Shown here: piece by piece, positions 1 through 14,000 of the stretch
Position numbering within the stretch: position 1 is the stretch's first letter
How the letters are laid out: every line of letters begins with the position of its first letter
Assembly: GCF_035083965.1 (NCBI RefSeq)
Contig: NC_089731.1
Coordinates: forward strand, 9,956,001 to 10,020,000
Direction: 5' to 3'
DNA length: 64,000 bases
From: Branchiostoma lanceolatum
Taxonomy: Eukaryota > Chordata > Leptocardii > Amphioxiformes > Branchiostomatidae
The notes under the pieces: generated by a model
What the model saw: the letters and a program-made list of their open reading frames with translations, nothing else
Told to the model about the DNA's origin: nothing
Databases searched by the model: none
Program-made: the position numbers and the translations under genes

Positions 1-3000
1 ATGTGGAGACTTTTCCAAAACAAGGAATTGAGAGTTCTAGAAAAGTCAAACAAAGAATTTCAGAGGTCGAGTCTGTTCAGAAGTGATGTTTTGCATTAGA
101 ATTAGAATCCACGCTTCCCTGCATGCATGCCGCATTTGGTTTATTTCATCTATTTATACATATTTATACATTTGGTACTGTAGTGCACCTGCAAAATAAA
201 AGCTGAGGGACAAGAAGTGATTGTAACAGCCATTACCTGCAACCACTGGTGGTTGTCTGGGATATCAGAACACCAGCTGCTGGGAGAGTTCAGATGACTC
301 TCATGAGGTTGACAGAATTCTGCATCAGGCCACACAGACGAGGCAGTGACATTTAGAGCAACCCCTGCTGTCAAGCCTATATGGTTTTCTGGACATGAAG
401 CAAAAATGTAACAACAGTAAATCAATGTATCATATAATATTCCGGTATCTGCTCAAGCAAAAGTGAACATTTTATCAATACATCAATCTAAAACCTACAT
501 TGCTAGGAACAAACAAACATGGAAGTCCTAGTAATTTCTATGAAATGTGGAAATAAAATCATATGTCATAAAAGAAATCCCAGATCAAAAGCAATGAAAA
601 GGGCATTATTGTGCAGTTAACAACTAAGTTACAATAAGCATCTTTTGAAACATGACCAGTTAACTTTTGATACAATGGCAAAACTAAGTTTGAAATTGTA
701 TCTGACACATTTCAATTGGTTTTGTAAATGAGACCAAAATGTCATAAAACTTGGACGTCAACTCTCATAGTATAGTTTTTCATTACACAGTTCAGATATC
801 TTGTTATTCAAATATTCTTGAAAAGCTTTGATAACATCATTTTTTTAATGTGGTGGTCTTAGGGTACCTGATAGGAATATGAGGCATGGTGCTACATGTC
901 TTTAAACCACTTAAACATTTAGTCAAACAGTGAGGTAAAATGATAATGATCTTACCAAGGCAGTCAACCTGAAGCTGAGGCAGTGTTGTGATCTGATAGC
1001 TAGCTCTTCTTTGCCACATAACTTTCTTTGCAGGGTGGGCACTTGTCGCACGTGTAAAAATGATACCTGCACAGAATCCAAGCAGTGCAATAAGTACATG
1101 ATCAAAACATGACACAGTAAGCTCTAAATTATATTGGCAGATAATGTACTTATAGTGTAAATGCAATGTGAGTAACTTATTCAATATCAAGTGATTTGAG
1201 TAATCTGACATAATTTTACTTGTCGAGGCACAAAACTTCATGTTTGGGTGAACCATTTGATCAGAAAGCAATAAACTGTACAGCTTTTATCATGAAAGTG
1301 ACTAAAAAAAACTTTCGTTATAAAACAGACTCAGTGAACACATTTCCATGTAAGATTTCCTAACACAGATTTTGGCGTACTTAGTTCTGTCAGCACGTAA
1401 TGCAAGAAAATTCTCCTGGTATGTTTCCTTACTTCCAATGATATCCATTCATATTCACCTTGTTTGCACACCATTGTACTCAGCACCCAGAAAATATCTG
1501 GTCCCTTAAATGATGATCAGTACTTTAACTTTTACATTTAATGATGACTGACTTACTGATGTGACAGATGAACCTAAACCTGTCGTCACAGCTTGTGGGC
1601 TCCCAGTTTTTACTATTAGAGTACAACATGGCAACACAGTAGTTCTCCACCTTTCCCCACATCCGGCTCGGTTCTCTTTGCCAACTGTACTTCCAGTCCA
1701 TAAAATCTCCATCCTCCAACACAGACCCGTCTGTCCAAATCCACCGCCTGCCATCCCCTGGGTCAGTCAATCCGATCCAATAGTTTTCATGTTCCTCCCC
1801 AACTACAGTTGCAAGTTCTCCATTTAGCTCAGAATTTGTTGGCATCATGACGACACCATGGTCAGCAGCACAGGTTGCTACTGCTGAGGAGTACGTCATT
1901 TTCTCCTTGTAGATCTTCAGACATCTTCCTTGGGTGTAGGTGTAGTCTGATGGGCAGCCTGAAAAGTATAACGTTTAGTAAATAATCATTGCAGTCGGCT
2001 GCTAAAAGTAGCCCAGCTCCGAGAATTTTACCCCATATCATGTGCTCAACTGGTGCCTCATACTGAAACTGTTTAAAGTAAAAGTGAAAACATAAGCATG
2101 GCCTAATATAAAAAAAAGGGACCTCGATGAAAATCTTTCTCCCACCGCTTTGTACAGTAAGTGCTGCGATACAGACCACCAGCTGAAAATTTAGGCCTGC
2201 TACTAACAGCCCTTCAGAGAATACAATAATCCTATTTAAGACCAATCATAACTTTGCACCCAGTACATTATTTGATTCTATGGATCCAAAATATTTCAAG
2301 ATTGATAAACTCCTTTATCTCACATAAAAGCCCAGAATATTCTAGCGTGTAACAATTTTACAGTAAGAAATACACAATTCAATAAAGCTTACCTTTCAAA
2401 ATGAGCAATATACAACCATTTCAGACAGCCAATTGGGTGTCAGAAAAATGATCACAAATAACTAGAAATTGTGTCTGAATTTCTCTGAATGTCTGCCCCA
2501 TATATTTGAATATAATTTGACATTTTACTTAAAACAAACTAACTCGTGTAATTTTACTGAACTGTGTTGTTTCTTACCATGTGAAGCACCAACTTCTGGT
2601 CCAATGTACCATCCCACAGGATGGGGGAGATTGGGGTCATTAGTGGCATAGATGTACTGATCATTTGTCAGGTGTTTGTAGACTGGCCGATCACCAGAGA
2701 CCATGTCGGTAAGCAGGTAAGTCCCCATCCTACCGGTACTGTCACCAAGCAGACCACTCACATTTATAAACGGACAGCGTGCTATGGACAATAGAAGGAC
2801 TTGGTAAAATATCTATCTACCTAGTATCTTACTCTGTCAATGAATTGGGAAACAATAACAGAGTTCGACCTCCAGTATTTATCATACATTGCATACATCA
2901 TTATGAAATGAAAGATATGAAATATAGGCAGACTGTAAGTTGTGTTTGAATTTCATAGTAGGAGGGGAAAAGAGGAGTTTTACTGCTTAAGGTTTGCAGG

Positions 3001-6000
3001 TGAAACAACGTTAGTAATGCAATGGAAGACAGAACATACATTCTTCTACATAAAATCTGTTTGATCAATAATACACATCAATTAGACATTAGACCAGTGG
3101 CTGATGGCAAAGTAAAAAAGAACTAAACATTAGAGGAGAATGTGAAAGATTCCATACAGAGCAGGTGCAGACATTCTCTAATTTCACAAAGAACACATTT
3201 ATCAAACAATCATTAACTATAAAGAACATTAGATGTAAATACCTGGTACTTCACAGATGTAACTGGCAACCTCAGTTGTACAATGCCCGTCGATCCATAA
3301 ATTTGAAGAACTATTCAAGTAAAGCACACAGTTTTCACCACTCCAAGTGATGGTAGGTTCTCCTGGATGCCATTTGGTGGAGCTGGGTTGCAACCTTGTA
3401 CCATCATTCCACTTAAACAATCCCGGCTCTGATTGGTCACTCAGCCCAATCCAAAATGTTGAGTCAGGGTTCACAGAATTCTTCAGGCTGTGGAAAAAAA
3501 AAATGCAATTTGTGAAAGTTAGAAATATGGTCAATATGACGCAGCATGTACATTGTCTTACAAAATGTCCCCTGATAGATGCAACATATAGGAGGGTCTG
3601 CATGGGGGGGTCCTGGCAACGCTTAACGGTAAATTCAGGCAAGCCGATAACGCTTAACGGTAAATTCAGGCCGGTCGATAACGCTTAACGGTAAATTCAG
3701 CATTTTTAGAACATGAGATACCCCTGAAGACGACGTTTTTTTGCCACTAGTCGTCCTTATCTTGTGGCAAGAGACCTATTACGCTATGCCATTCTCGCAT
3801 GTTTGCTCCGAACCCTTTAAATTCGGCGGCGACAGGAAATTTCCTGATCACGATGACGAGCGCCGAAGGCGCGACGAAAATTTTGAAATCTTGACCCTCT
3901 GAAATGCTATTTCCTGCATTCTGAGGGGGGGATTTTCCTGAAGGGTAAGCTAAGTTTTATGACATCTCTATTTGAAAAAAAATACAGAAGAGTTTCAGGT
4001 TGATTTTTGAGAGGCGTCACGCCCTCCAGACCTCGCCGGAGCTAGCTGCGACATGCTCCCGGGGACAATTCTTGACACCCTGAAACGCTATTCCTTGCAT
4101 TTCGATCGGCAAATATTACTGGTAATCGATATCTCTGTCTGTGAAAAAATACAGATGAGTTTCAGCTTTGAGTTTTGGGGGTCGACGCCCTCCTGACAAT
4201 ATTTTTCGACGGAGCCCCGGCATGCACCCGGGGAAAATCTTAAAATCCTGAACCGCGGAATGCTTAATTTCCTGAATTTTGAGGCGAAAACTTTGCTAGT
4301 AGAGTGAAAAATAGAAGTGTTTCAGCTTGAAATTTTATGCCCTACCGACATATTTTCGCAGGAGCCGTGTGCTTCTTGGAGAAAATTTTGAAATCTTGAC
4401 CCACTGAAATGCGTTTTCCTGCGTAACGAGGAATTACTCAATAACGCTTAACGTTGAATTCAGGATGACAAATAACGCTTAACGAGGAATTAAAACGACC
4501 AGTAACGCTTCACGAGTAATATACCGATAACGCTTAACGGTAAATTCAGGTCGGCCGGTAACGATTAACGGTGAATTAAAATCGCTCGTAACGCTTCACG
4601 AAAAAGGGCATGCAGACCCTCATATAGGATAAGATAAACTGGTGGTGAAACATTGTTTTTGCTTGTCAAAATGACTGTTTCTGGATTTTATGTTTTGATA
4701 TCGTGGTACATGTGTCTTGTTGTAAACTGCCATACTTTGTTTCTGTTTATTCATTTGAAAAGAAAATGAATAAAGAAAGATTGAAAAGAAATCTTTCTTA
4801 AGATTGAAAAATTGATAGATAGAAATGTTCTCTGATTCAAGTATATCATTCTGTTAAAATTGGCTATCTCAGGTCATGACAAAGCTACATGTATCATATG
4901 CATAATTGTATGTATCAGTCATACATGTACATGTATTGGCAGAAAATAAAGTTGTGAATCAAGTGGCCAAATGCAAATTGCAAATGATCATTCAATTACA
5001 GTTTCCTAAATTACAAAACAGGAATGTCAATCTGTTATTTTACCTAATCAAGAATTGATCAGTCTCAGTATCATGTGGCATGGCAAGGAGAGCTCCCTCG
5101 TCCACGCAACGTTTCTCCGCGTCAGGAAAGCTCAGCTGTTCATCAAACGCCTTGTAGCAAACTGAGCGGAGCAACTTATACTCAGGTGGGCATCGAAGGT
5201 CAGTTGCTTGGCTTTCACCTGAAATTGCTTGACTTTCACCTGAAATGTAGAAGGTGATCAGGACTATATTTTATAATCTTTCTGTTATCCACAAAAAATT
5301 AATTTTACAAATTTCAGTCACATCTACTAAAACATCATAATCTCTAGTGGTGAATAACAACAGCCCATGATCAAGGAATTGTAAATTTTGGTGAAGATTT
5401 ATTTTCATGTTATGTTATTTTATGTTTTATTTTAAGTTTTCATCTATTTATTCATGTTACTAGGATGTGTTGTGTTGTGTTGTGTTACGTTGCTGAAGTA
5501 CATGTTTATTTCTTCCTCAAGCAAACTATCACTCAACTGTACATTCTCCTCTACCCATTTCCTCATAATTTCACACCCCTACAATCCTGGTCCATTCTCA
5601 ACATAAGCTGTATACTGTCTTGCTCTGATGGCTTTCTACACTGTAGCTGCTGCTAACCCCAAGAAATGTAACACGATGTCCATTACGCAAAATAAGAACC
5701 CTCTCACCAGGATGTACGAGATGTGCGGCAAGTTACTCCAACAGACAGGAGAGGCAATATGTATCTCAGTGTCACATTAAGCCATGACTTAAAATGGTCA
5801 GCTCATGTTAACTCAACAGTCAAACGCGCCAACCATACACTTAATTTTATCAGTAGGAATCTCCGCTTCTGCCCTCGACAAGTCCGTGAGACTGCATATT
5901 TCGGCCTTGTCTGCTCGTCTATGGAGTATGCGGCAGTCATCTGGGCTCCTTTTTGGCAAAAGGACATCGATGCACTGGAGATGGTCACCAGACGTGCTAC

Positions 6001-9000
6001 CCGCTTCATGACCACAAGATGTCTATTTGTCTATTTATATTTACCACATTTGTGGAAGGAATGACATAACAGGTGACTATCACCTTTTCAAGATGTCAGC
6101 GGTACAGGGCTCCTTCGGGACCTCAACTGGCCGTCACTCCAGTCAAGATGCCAGGACGCACGTCTGGTTATGATGTACAAAATCACAAATGGTCTTGTTG
6201 CTATCCTACTCACTCGTCTCACCCCAGCACACACACGTGCCCGTGCCAACCACGCCCATAAGTACAGAACCCTTCAACCCAAGTCTGACACTACGAAATT
6301 TGCCTACTTCGCCAGGACAATACCCGAGCGGAACAACCTCTCCGCCCACGTTGTAGATAGCCCCTCACTGGTCACCTTCAAGAGCAGGCTGCTGTCATCA
6401 CACTCATAGCCCGGACACTGCAGCTGCGCCAGAGTCCTCCGTCTGCGCGATATCCCTACCAGGGAGTTTGCAGACTACAAACTAGAACTAGATCATATAC
6501 AGACATGTGTACTCACCTGGACAGCCAAGTACTTCCACCCTCATACTTATGTAGCTATGCCATGTCTGTGGCAGGAAGCGCGCATACCGGGTGGGGACCG
6601 GCTCATCCAGGAGGTTTGTTACCTCAGTGTCTCTGTCATTGTTTGCTGAGAAAATCTGGGAATATGATTATATTTAGAGTGTAGTTTACCGATCTTCATT
6701 CAAGAATCAATCAGAAGCAATAGAAACACTCTGTGGTGAAACAGCACATATCAATTGAATTTAATATGTAACGTTGGGTAACATAAATTCGGGATTTTTC
6801 CGATAATGGTTGACTGAAATCAATCTAGCAGAACAATAAACCATCCTTTTTTTCTATTATTCTGTCAGTATCATGTACTATCTTTGCACTAATCATATAT
6901 ATGGTAGATTTTGTCTCTAGTCGTGCTGACACCATAATATTTCAACTTGAAGCTACTGTCCGCCGCACGCACAATGACGGTGCTGTCGGACAGGGGGGAA
7001 CATTAATTTGGGAGAGAAGATTCGTCTTGAATATCTTACCGCTAATTACATTTTATACAGCAGCTATTCGTTCCATCCTTGGCTTGAGGAGAGTGCTATG
7101 GATATAGACGTGTCCAAGTAAAAAAAATACACGAAAAAACGGCCGTACCGCACACATTAGGCCTTCGGGAACAACCCGTGTGTTGAGTCGGTAGAACGTC
7201 ACTCAAAGTTCACCCCCACCGTCATGGAAATTTGTACATTATTCATTGGGGCGTTAGCAGGATGCAGTAGAAATGGTAATACTACTATGTCCACGTGTTT
7301 CTGCTTGTGCTAAGAGCAAACTTTGAGGAAAATATCGCCATCAGTCCACTATCATACACAACATTTAGACAAAAAAGTGTTCCTCGCAAACGTTTGTCGT
7401 CTGCCGAATAGCAGGATTCTGAGTAACGAATATGGCGGCGGGAAAATTCACCATAGTGCCATAGCCATTGGTTGTAGCAACAAAGAGGCGTTTTGATGAT
7501 TAATCACACTTAGAGTCCAGTTGTAGGTTAGCAAAAGAGATTCTAATAAGTTTTATTGTAAATTATTGTGTTGAGCAGGAAGCGGATGTGACATTTGTCT
7601 TATAAACCAGCGAACAACTATGTAGTATAAATCTCCCACGAAGCCCTCAGACTGTGACAATAAGGGACGGAGAGTTTTTGACGTAGCCAACTTCTAATGC
7701 ATGGTTATCGAAGCTTTTCAGCCAGTGTCAAGTTTGCATTTCTAGCGGTATTACTGATGTTGTATCCAGCACATATCCCTAAATACCCCGTTTTCGAAAA
7801 ATCGCGAATTCAAGTACCCCGCGAATTAATGTTACCCAACGTTAGCTGATGAAAACAATTTTTTATAAAAATGACAGAGGAACTCGCAGTCGCAATTGGT
7901 AGATTTCAGATTTTATTCTGAAATATTACATCAATAGTGTCATCAAATCTGAGATTTTGAGATGACCTTGTATCCATATCGAGGGAAGGTTGTCGGTTTC
8001 AACAAAACTTAACATTCTAGTTTAATCAATCTTCACTATAAGTATATGACTTTACTTGCAAAAGGTTTACCATTATGGCAGATATAGATGACATACCTTG
8101 TCTGAGCCAGTAGATGGGTCTACAATTGTAGTAAACTGATTCCCAAAGGTGCTATGCTGCAGCTTGTATGACTTGACCCATTGGTGAGCATCATGCCGAC
8201 CCTGAGTGATGACACCACTGATGGTGTGCACCCTACCCAAGTCAACCTGTCAACAAGTGACAACAAATGCTAGACTGTGGCAAATCACAAAAGGAGGGTT
8301 TCAATTGGCGCAGTCACGTTCAATCAGACATGATTGACATAAGATCGAAAAGAATGTGTATTTGATTTGGGGTCACCTGTCATATGCAAGTATCCACTGA
8401 AAACCCGTGCTAGCATTGGCCTTTCTCCCTGGGTGCCTCACATCAGAACAATGACCGTCTTTTTCACAAATACAAACCCTTTTCTGGACAATACATCTTT
8501 GCTGACAGTTTGCTGTCGTTACTCAACATGTAAAGAAGCTACTGACGCCATTGTTTTTGAAGTGAACATTTCAAGGATTGTTTATGCCAATATTAGTTAC
8601 CCCTCCCCCTGTCCGTGCGGTATGACATGCATGCAAACACCATATTTAGATCGGGACCAAAAAGCGTCCAATTTACCTCATTGCCGACTTAAAATGAAGC
8701 CAACGGTTTTCCCAAGGTTTTTGTCTTGGGGATTTTCCGAAAACGCAGGCACCGTTGAAATATGGTTTTTGAAAGGTATAATCAATTTTTTGCTTTTTCC
8801 CGATCATAGGAATATTTCTAGTTCGAAATATAAAAGATCCTAAGACAAAAAGTTGTATTTTATGGTTACGTTCTCTAAACTGCAAAAATAAAAGATTTTC
8901 AGTAAATTATGGGGCTAAGTAAAATCAGTTGTATGGTTTTGATTTTCCTGTTCTAAATGAGGGATTCATCAGGCTCCAGGCTAAAGTCACCCAGATTTTT

Positions 9001-11030
9001 CTACAGGAATCAAAACGCTGACATATGGGGCATACGCAACAGATATTTTATTTCATTTGAACAAGAGGACCGTTTTGAAACTATGTATGACACAGGCTCC
9101 CGGGCATTGGCTCACAGGAGCTCGCGGGCGCCCCGGTAATCTGATACCCCCTTAGTGATTGGGATTTTACCTTAGCGACTGACTGGTGTGTGGAGCCAAA
9201 AGCTTTTGAAAATCAGAGCATTACACATCAGCCTCTTATATACCTTTGTAGGTACTCAACAGAGAAGATAGAAGGAACTACACTCTGACATCCATGTCAA
9301 AATCGCAAGGTGCAAAATTGCAAACTGCTGAACAAGAAGTGCATATTATCGGTTCAGAGAAGTAGACCCAAGTTGCTGTTTAATGGTCCATCTATCAATA
9401 GTAGACTGCATAAACTTTCCTGTGCTGATTTCAGAATAATGCTTGTAATCTTGTGGCTATTTGGAATTGTGCCGGTATAGAATCATCGTTGTCTCCTCTA
9501 CCTTACCTGTAGCCACTGATTGATGTTCCTTTGTCTAGCAGCCCATGATCCACGGCCCCCTTCATCATTTTGTGTGTTGAGCCTTGCTCTAGAAGCCCTA
9601 AATGAATGATCAAATTCGGATGAAGCAGTGATACTTCCATCTGGTATGAATCCTGACTCCATCCCCATTGGTTTATCACAGCCTATAAACATGAAAGGAA
9701 GCAGAATGCTCAGGTTCCATCACAACACAAATTAAATTCTTGCAACAGAGTGATGGGAAAGCATGTCATTTTTCAACATCATGGACTTTAAAAAGCAGAA
9801 AGTTGGTGACTACAGCTTCTATTTCAGCACTGAGGACAGATCCTATCAACTGGCAAGTGGGGAACAATAACAACATTGGTTACTACAGATTTCACAAAGG
9901 CATTCGACAAGGTGGAACATACCCTAGCTGTCTCAAGCTTACTGAAGTTAGGTCATATGGATATGCTCCTTTCTCTTTTCTAGGAAACAGATATTCCTCG
10001 CCCTTATGAATCGTGCATGTGATAACTCCCAAGCTAGGGGGTGGAAGGTTTTTGATGATCTCAACCTAGCAGAAAGCAGGGCGATCAGGGACGCCTCAAC
10101 CATCCAAACTGACCTTGACAACCTCGATCAATGAGCATCATCCAGGAAAATGCGACTTCACCCAAGAAAGTGTAAGGTCATGTATGTGTTCTTTACGAGA
10201 ACAGTTCCCCTGCTGCCACCACTGTTCATCAACAGCAAACCACTAGAAGAGATGGTGACAGTAAAACTACTTGGTCTGCAAATCCAGGCCGATCTCTGTT
10301 GGAATACTCACGTGGACCACACTGTCAAACAAGGCAATCGAAAGCTCTTCATGCTAAAACAACTCTGTCAGTTCGACCTCTCTAGGATGACCTAGTTACC
10401 TGCTACACAACATTTGTTCGCCCAAGTTGTGAGTATGCAGCACCCGCCTAGCATCCTGGACTTACTCTCAGTGAGCGGTGCAGGACCGACTTCATCGAAA
10501 AACGGGCGTCAAATTATACTCCGTTCAGCGTATACATCATACCCTGAGGAGTGCAGGGTACTGAACATACCTACCCTAGATCAGCGAAGAGACCACCTTT
10601 GTCTGAACTTTGCAAAGGAACTCCTCCGGTCACCAGACTTCCGGCATTGGCTGCCATGGATGCGAGGGCATGTGACTGATCGAACCACACGCTCCAGCAA
10701 ACAACTCGACCAAATAAAACCCAGAACTGACCAGTATAAAAGAAGTAGCAAACCATACATGACAACCCTAGTAAACAGTAGAACTGAAAATGCTGACCAC
10801 AACAAATAAGATGTATTTAATGTAAGATTGTATGATAATGTTGTATATTTTAAAACCCCAAAGTGTATATTCGAAAGTGGAAGCACGTGACCAAGCACAT
10901 TTTCTATTGTTTTAACTTAACATGTACTTGGGATTTGAACTTGTTTTAATTGTGGCTGTGTGCTTTGTAAAACAAACCGCAATTCAGCCTCTGGCTGCAA
11001 GAGTTTTGTTGACCATAAAAACCATTTGAC

Positions 11031-11061
<31 letters not shown>

Positions 11062-14000
11062 GGCCTTAAATATTTATGAATCTTAGTTTTTTTCTTTTCT
11101 TTCCTTTATTCCATAGTAGAATGAAACTTGTTGTCATCAAGTACTGTAGGAGCATCCTCACTAAGTAGCTTCAAAGAAATGTTGCAGTCAAATATGCAAA
11201 GACTGGGTGTAATAGACAGTTCGGTGTAATATGACCCGCTGCTGCCACGCCACGTGCCTGTGAAGCTGTTGTGTTATGCGTAATGGTGGCTATATAGAAT
11301 ACAGATACAGATATTCTTTGCAGTTTGCCTAGTTTTTCAAGAGTAATCATCTGCCTTGCTGGATACTTAAAGTCATATCTTAGGAAAAGGAGTTACCAAA
11401 ATCCACATCACTGTCAAAGATATATATCAAGTAGAATGTAAAATGCATGTTCAACACATGACAAGGTCACTGACGAAAGATAGCGGATGCTGTATGAAAC
11501 GTCTGTTTCAAAATTTTATCCAGTTGCTTGAGTAGCTATTTTTCGCGCAACACATGACTTGTTTGCTTGAGTTTCCACAATGTTCTTGACAATACAGGTG
11601 ACTTAGTAGTGAAATATATAAAGAATAATTTGATTTTAAACAAATTATTGTACACCGGTACCCTGCACCATTCTGAAGGCTTATCAAACTGAGTAATGTT
11701 GACCCATTTCCATTAAAAGAAACACAAGAGATCTGTAAGTAGGACATCATGTTTACACTGACCAGTAGCTGGAACATCTTCATCCGTCCACCCATCACCA
11801 TCATCATCTATCCCATTTGGAATCTCCTCATCAAATAGCTGATCACAGTCATTGTCAACACCATCGCCAGCAATCTGCAGAGTTCTGATGCACGACATGT
11901 TCAAGTTGAGCCCTCCAGGATAACCGTAGGACCACAGTGGCATCTCTTGATTGTAGCCATAAACAGAAATCCCAAAAACGACAAGAGGAGAAGCGTGGTT
12001 CAAGACGTGGGCACCACTTGTGATGGGGATGTGTGCAGCAGACAAGTCTGTTCCTGGTATCCCTGCCCATGTTATATCCGAGGAAAGTGGTGTGCCATCC
12101 ATACGAAGTCCGTATTTGTGTGAAGCCTTAATGACGATGTTCACGTGATGAATCATGGGGTTCTCAGATGTGATGTCTGCCGCAACAAACGTGTATCTTG
12201 CAGCAAATTGGCTGAAAGACGGTACTATCATCATGAAGGGTTCAATCGCCGACGCGTCAATGTTTTGTGACTTGCTGCAAAGTATGAACAAGCACACAGA
12301 ATTGGTGGTTAAAAAAGGATTGAAATGTATGATAGCAGCTAACACAGTTGAATGACTCAACATTGTATTTTTTAAACATACTTCCTATTTCTTGCACAGA
12401 GAGTTAGTTAAAATCCTCCCAAACCATAAGGTGTATAGGGCGGTGCCCATCCCCATTTCATAGCCCTGGGCCACACTGTGGTGCAATCACTGCAGCAGGG
12501 GGCTAGTCCACTGGCAGTGGAGTGTGTTTAACTTCCATACTGTTTCAGAAGTATGTACCATTTTTATAAAGTCTTTGGTGTGACTCAATGCACCTCTTGT
12601 CCAGAGGTGCCCTACCCGGGACTTGAACCCCGGTCCTTCTGGTCCAAGTAATTTGAACCATCATGTGGCTAGTAACAGAAGCGCAGACCACTGCACCAGA
12701 GGGACACCCCCCTTGCACAGAGAACAAGGATAAAATAATATCAAGGAAATTCTATGCCAGCAGTTTCTATTTCAGCACCAAGGACAGATCTCATTGAAAT
12801 ATCAGTAATAGCTAACATCTAAAATCTATTCTCATTGACCCGAGCTCCCCATCATTATTCACTATGATATTCCTCCTAGCAATTTTGCTTTGTCTCGAGC
12901 ATTATTCCCTGAGTTCAAAGTGAAGACAGGTGGATTAATGAGCCCTAAAACATACACAATAATGAGTATACATTCAAGTAAAAGCTTTTCGATTCTTGGG
13001 GCATCACCCAAATGTAATTGTATTAGTCTACTATTACTGCAACGTCATGCTAAGCAGAAAGCTATCCTTAAATCTGGGTGCATTTGGACGTTTTTCTTAC
13101 CTGTATTGTGCGACTAAGGCAGGTTTACTAGCAGTGAGGTACTTGTATTGGTCTGAAGGCATATTGAACTCCCAAAACTCCCCTGCATTCAGGATAATAG
13201 GGGCCAGATGGTCTGTCAGGTCAACCTGCAAGTACAAACACACAGTTACAATTCAAATTTTGTTGGGCCTGCCCTGACTATCTTACTGCTTACAGCTTAC
13301 CGATCTCCTGGAGAGTACATGTATATGGTTTAAATGTTCTCTTTCTCCCTCCCTCTTTTGCTTCCTCTCCCCCTTTACCTCTCCAAAAAATTAATGCAGC
13401 TTCATTTTGGACAAAAAATACTCCTAATGGATAGCGTGCTGTGTATACATGAAAAAAGGTAAAACATTTTCTTTGCACCTGTGTGTTGTCTTGGGAAGCC
13501 AGGACCCTGAACAGATCTCCAGCCTTTCTCCCTACCATTGGCACAAGTGCAAACTCTGTGCCCCAAGTTTCCACAGGAGGGACCATCTCCACGAGATGGT
13601 CTTTACTTGTCGCACCCTGTCCAATCATGGCTGCAAGATTACCGCTGAGTACAGCGACTGGCTTGCTGGATGTGATCTTAGACCCTGAAAAGCACAACTG
13701 ACTTACTAAAGGCTGAGGCAAGTCTTATTCAAGAAAATGCAGCTCATGGAAAAATCTGGAAAATACCACTACATATAAGGATTATTACTGCCAGGTGAAA
13801 TACACTGTACATTGGAAAGTTTGCAATTGTTATTTTCAGTGGGAATCTGATGCTACATCAGAATTTTTGTTATGAACAGGAGGTAACAAATAAGGGGAAT
13901 CTAGTGAGTTGAGTCCTTTGTACATTGAACATACCTTTGACCCCATCCTGTATTCTAAATGTCAGTCCTCAATCATTGGGCACTGCTGGTGAAAATCATG

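Noticed and set aside
8367-8843. A 158-codon plus-strand frame opposite the F5/8C exons
   Set aside because: It is antisense intron sequence with no recognised domain or splice context.
13290-13721. A 144-codon minus-strand frame taken as a single exon
   Set aside because: Only 13684-13479 is coding; the rest reads into introns and loses the IgGFc-type conservation.
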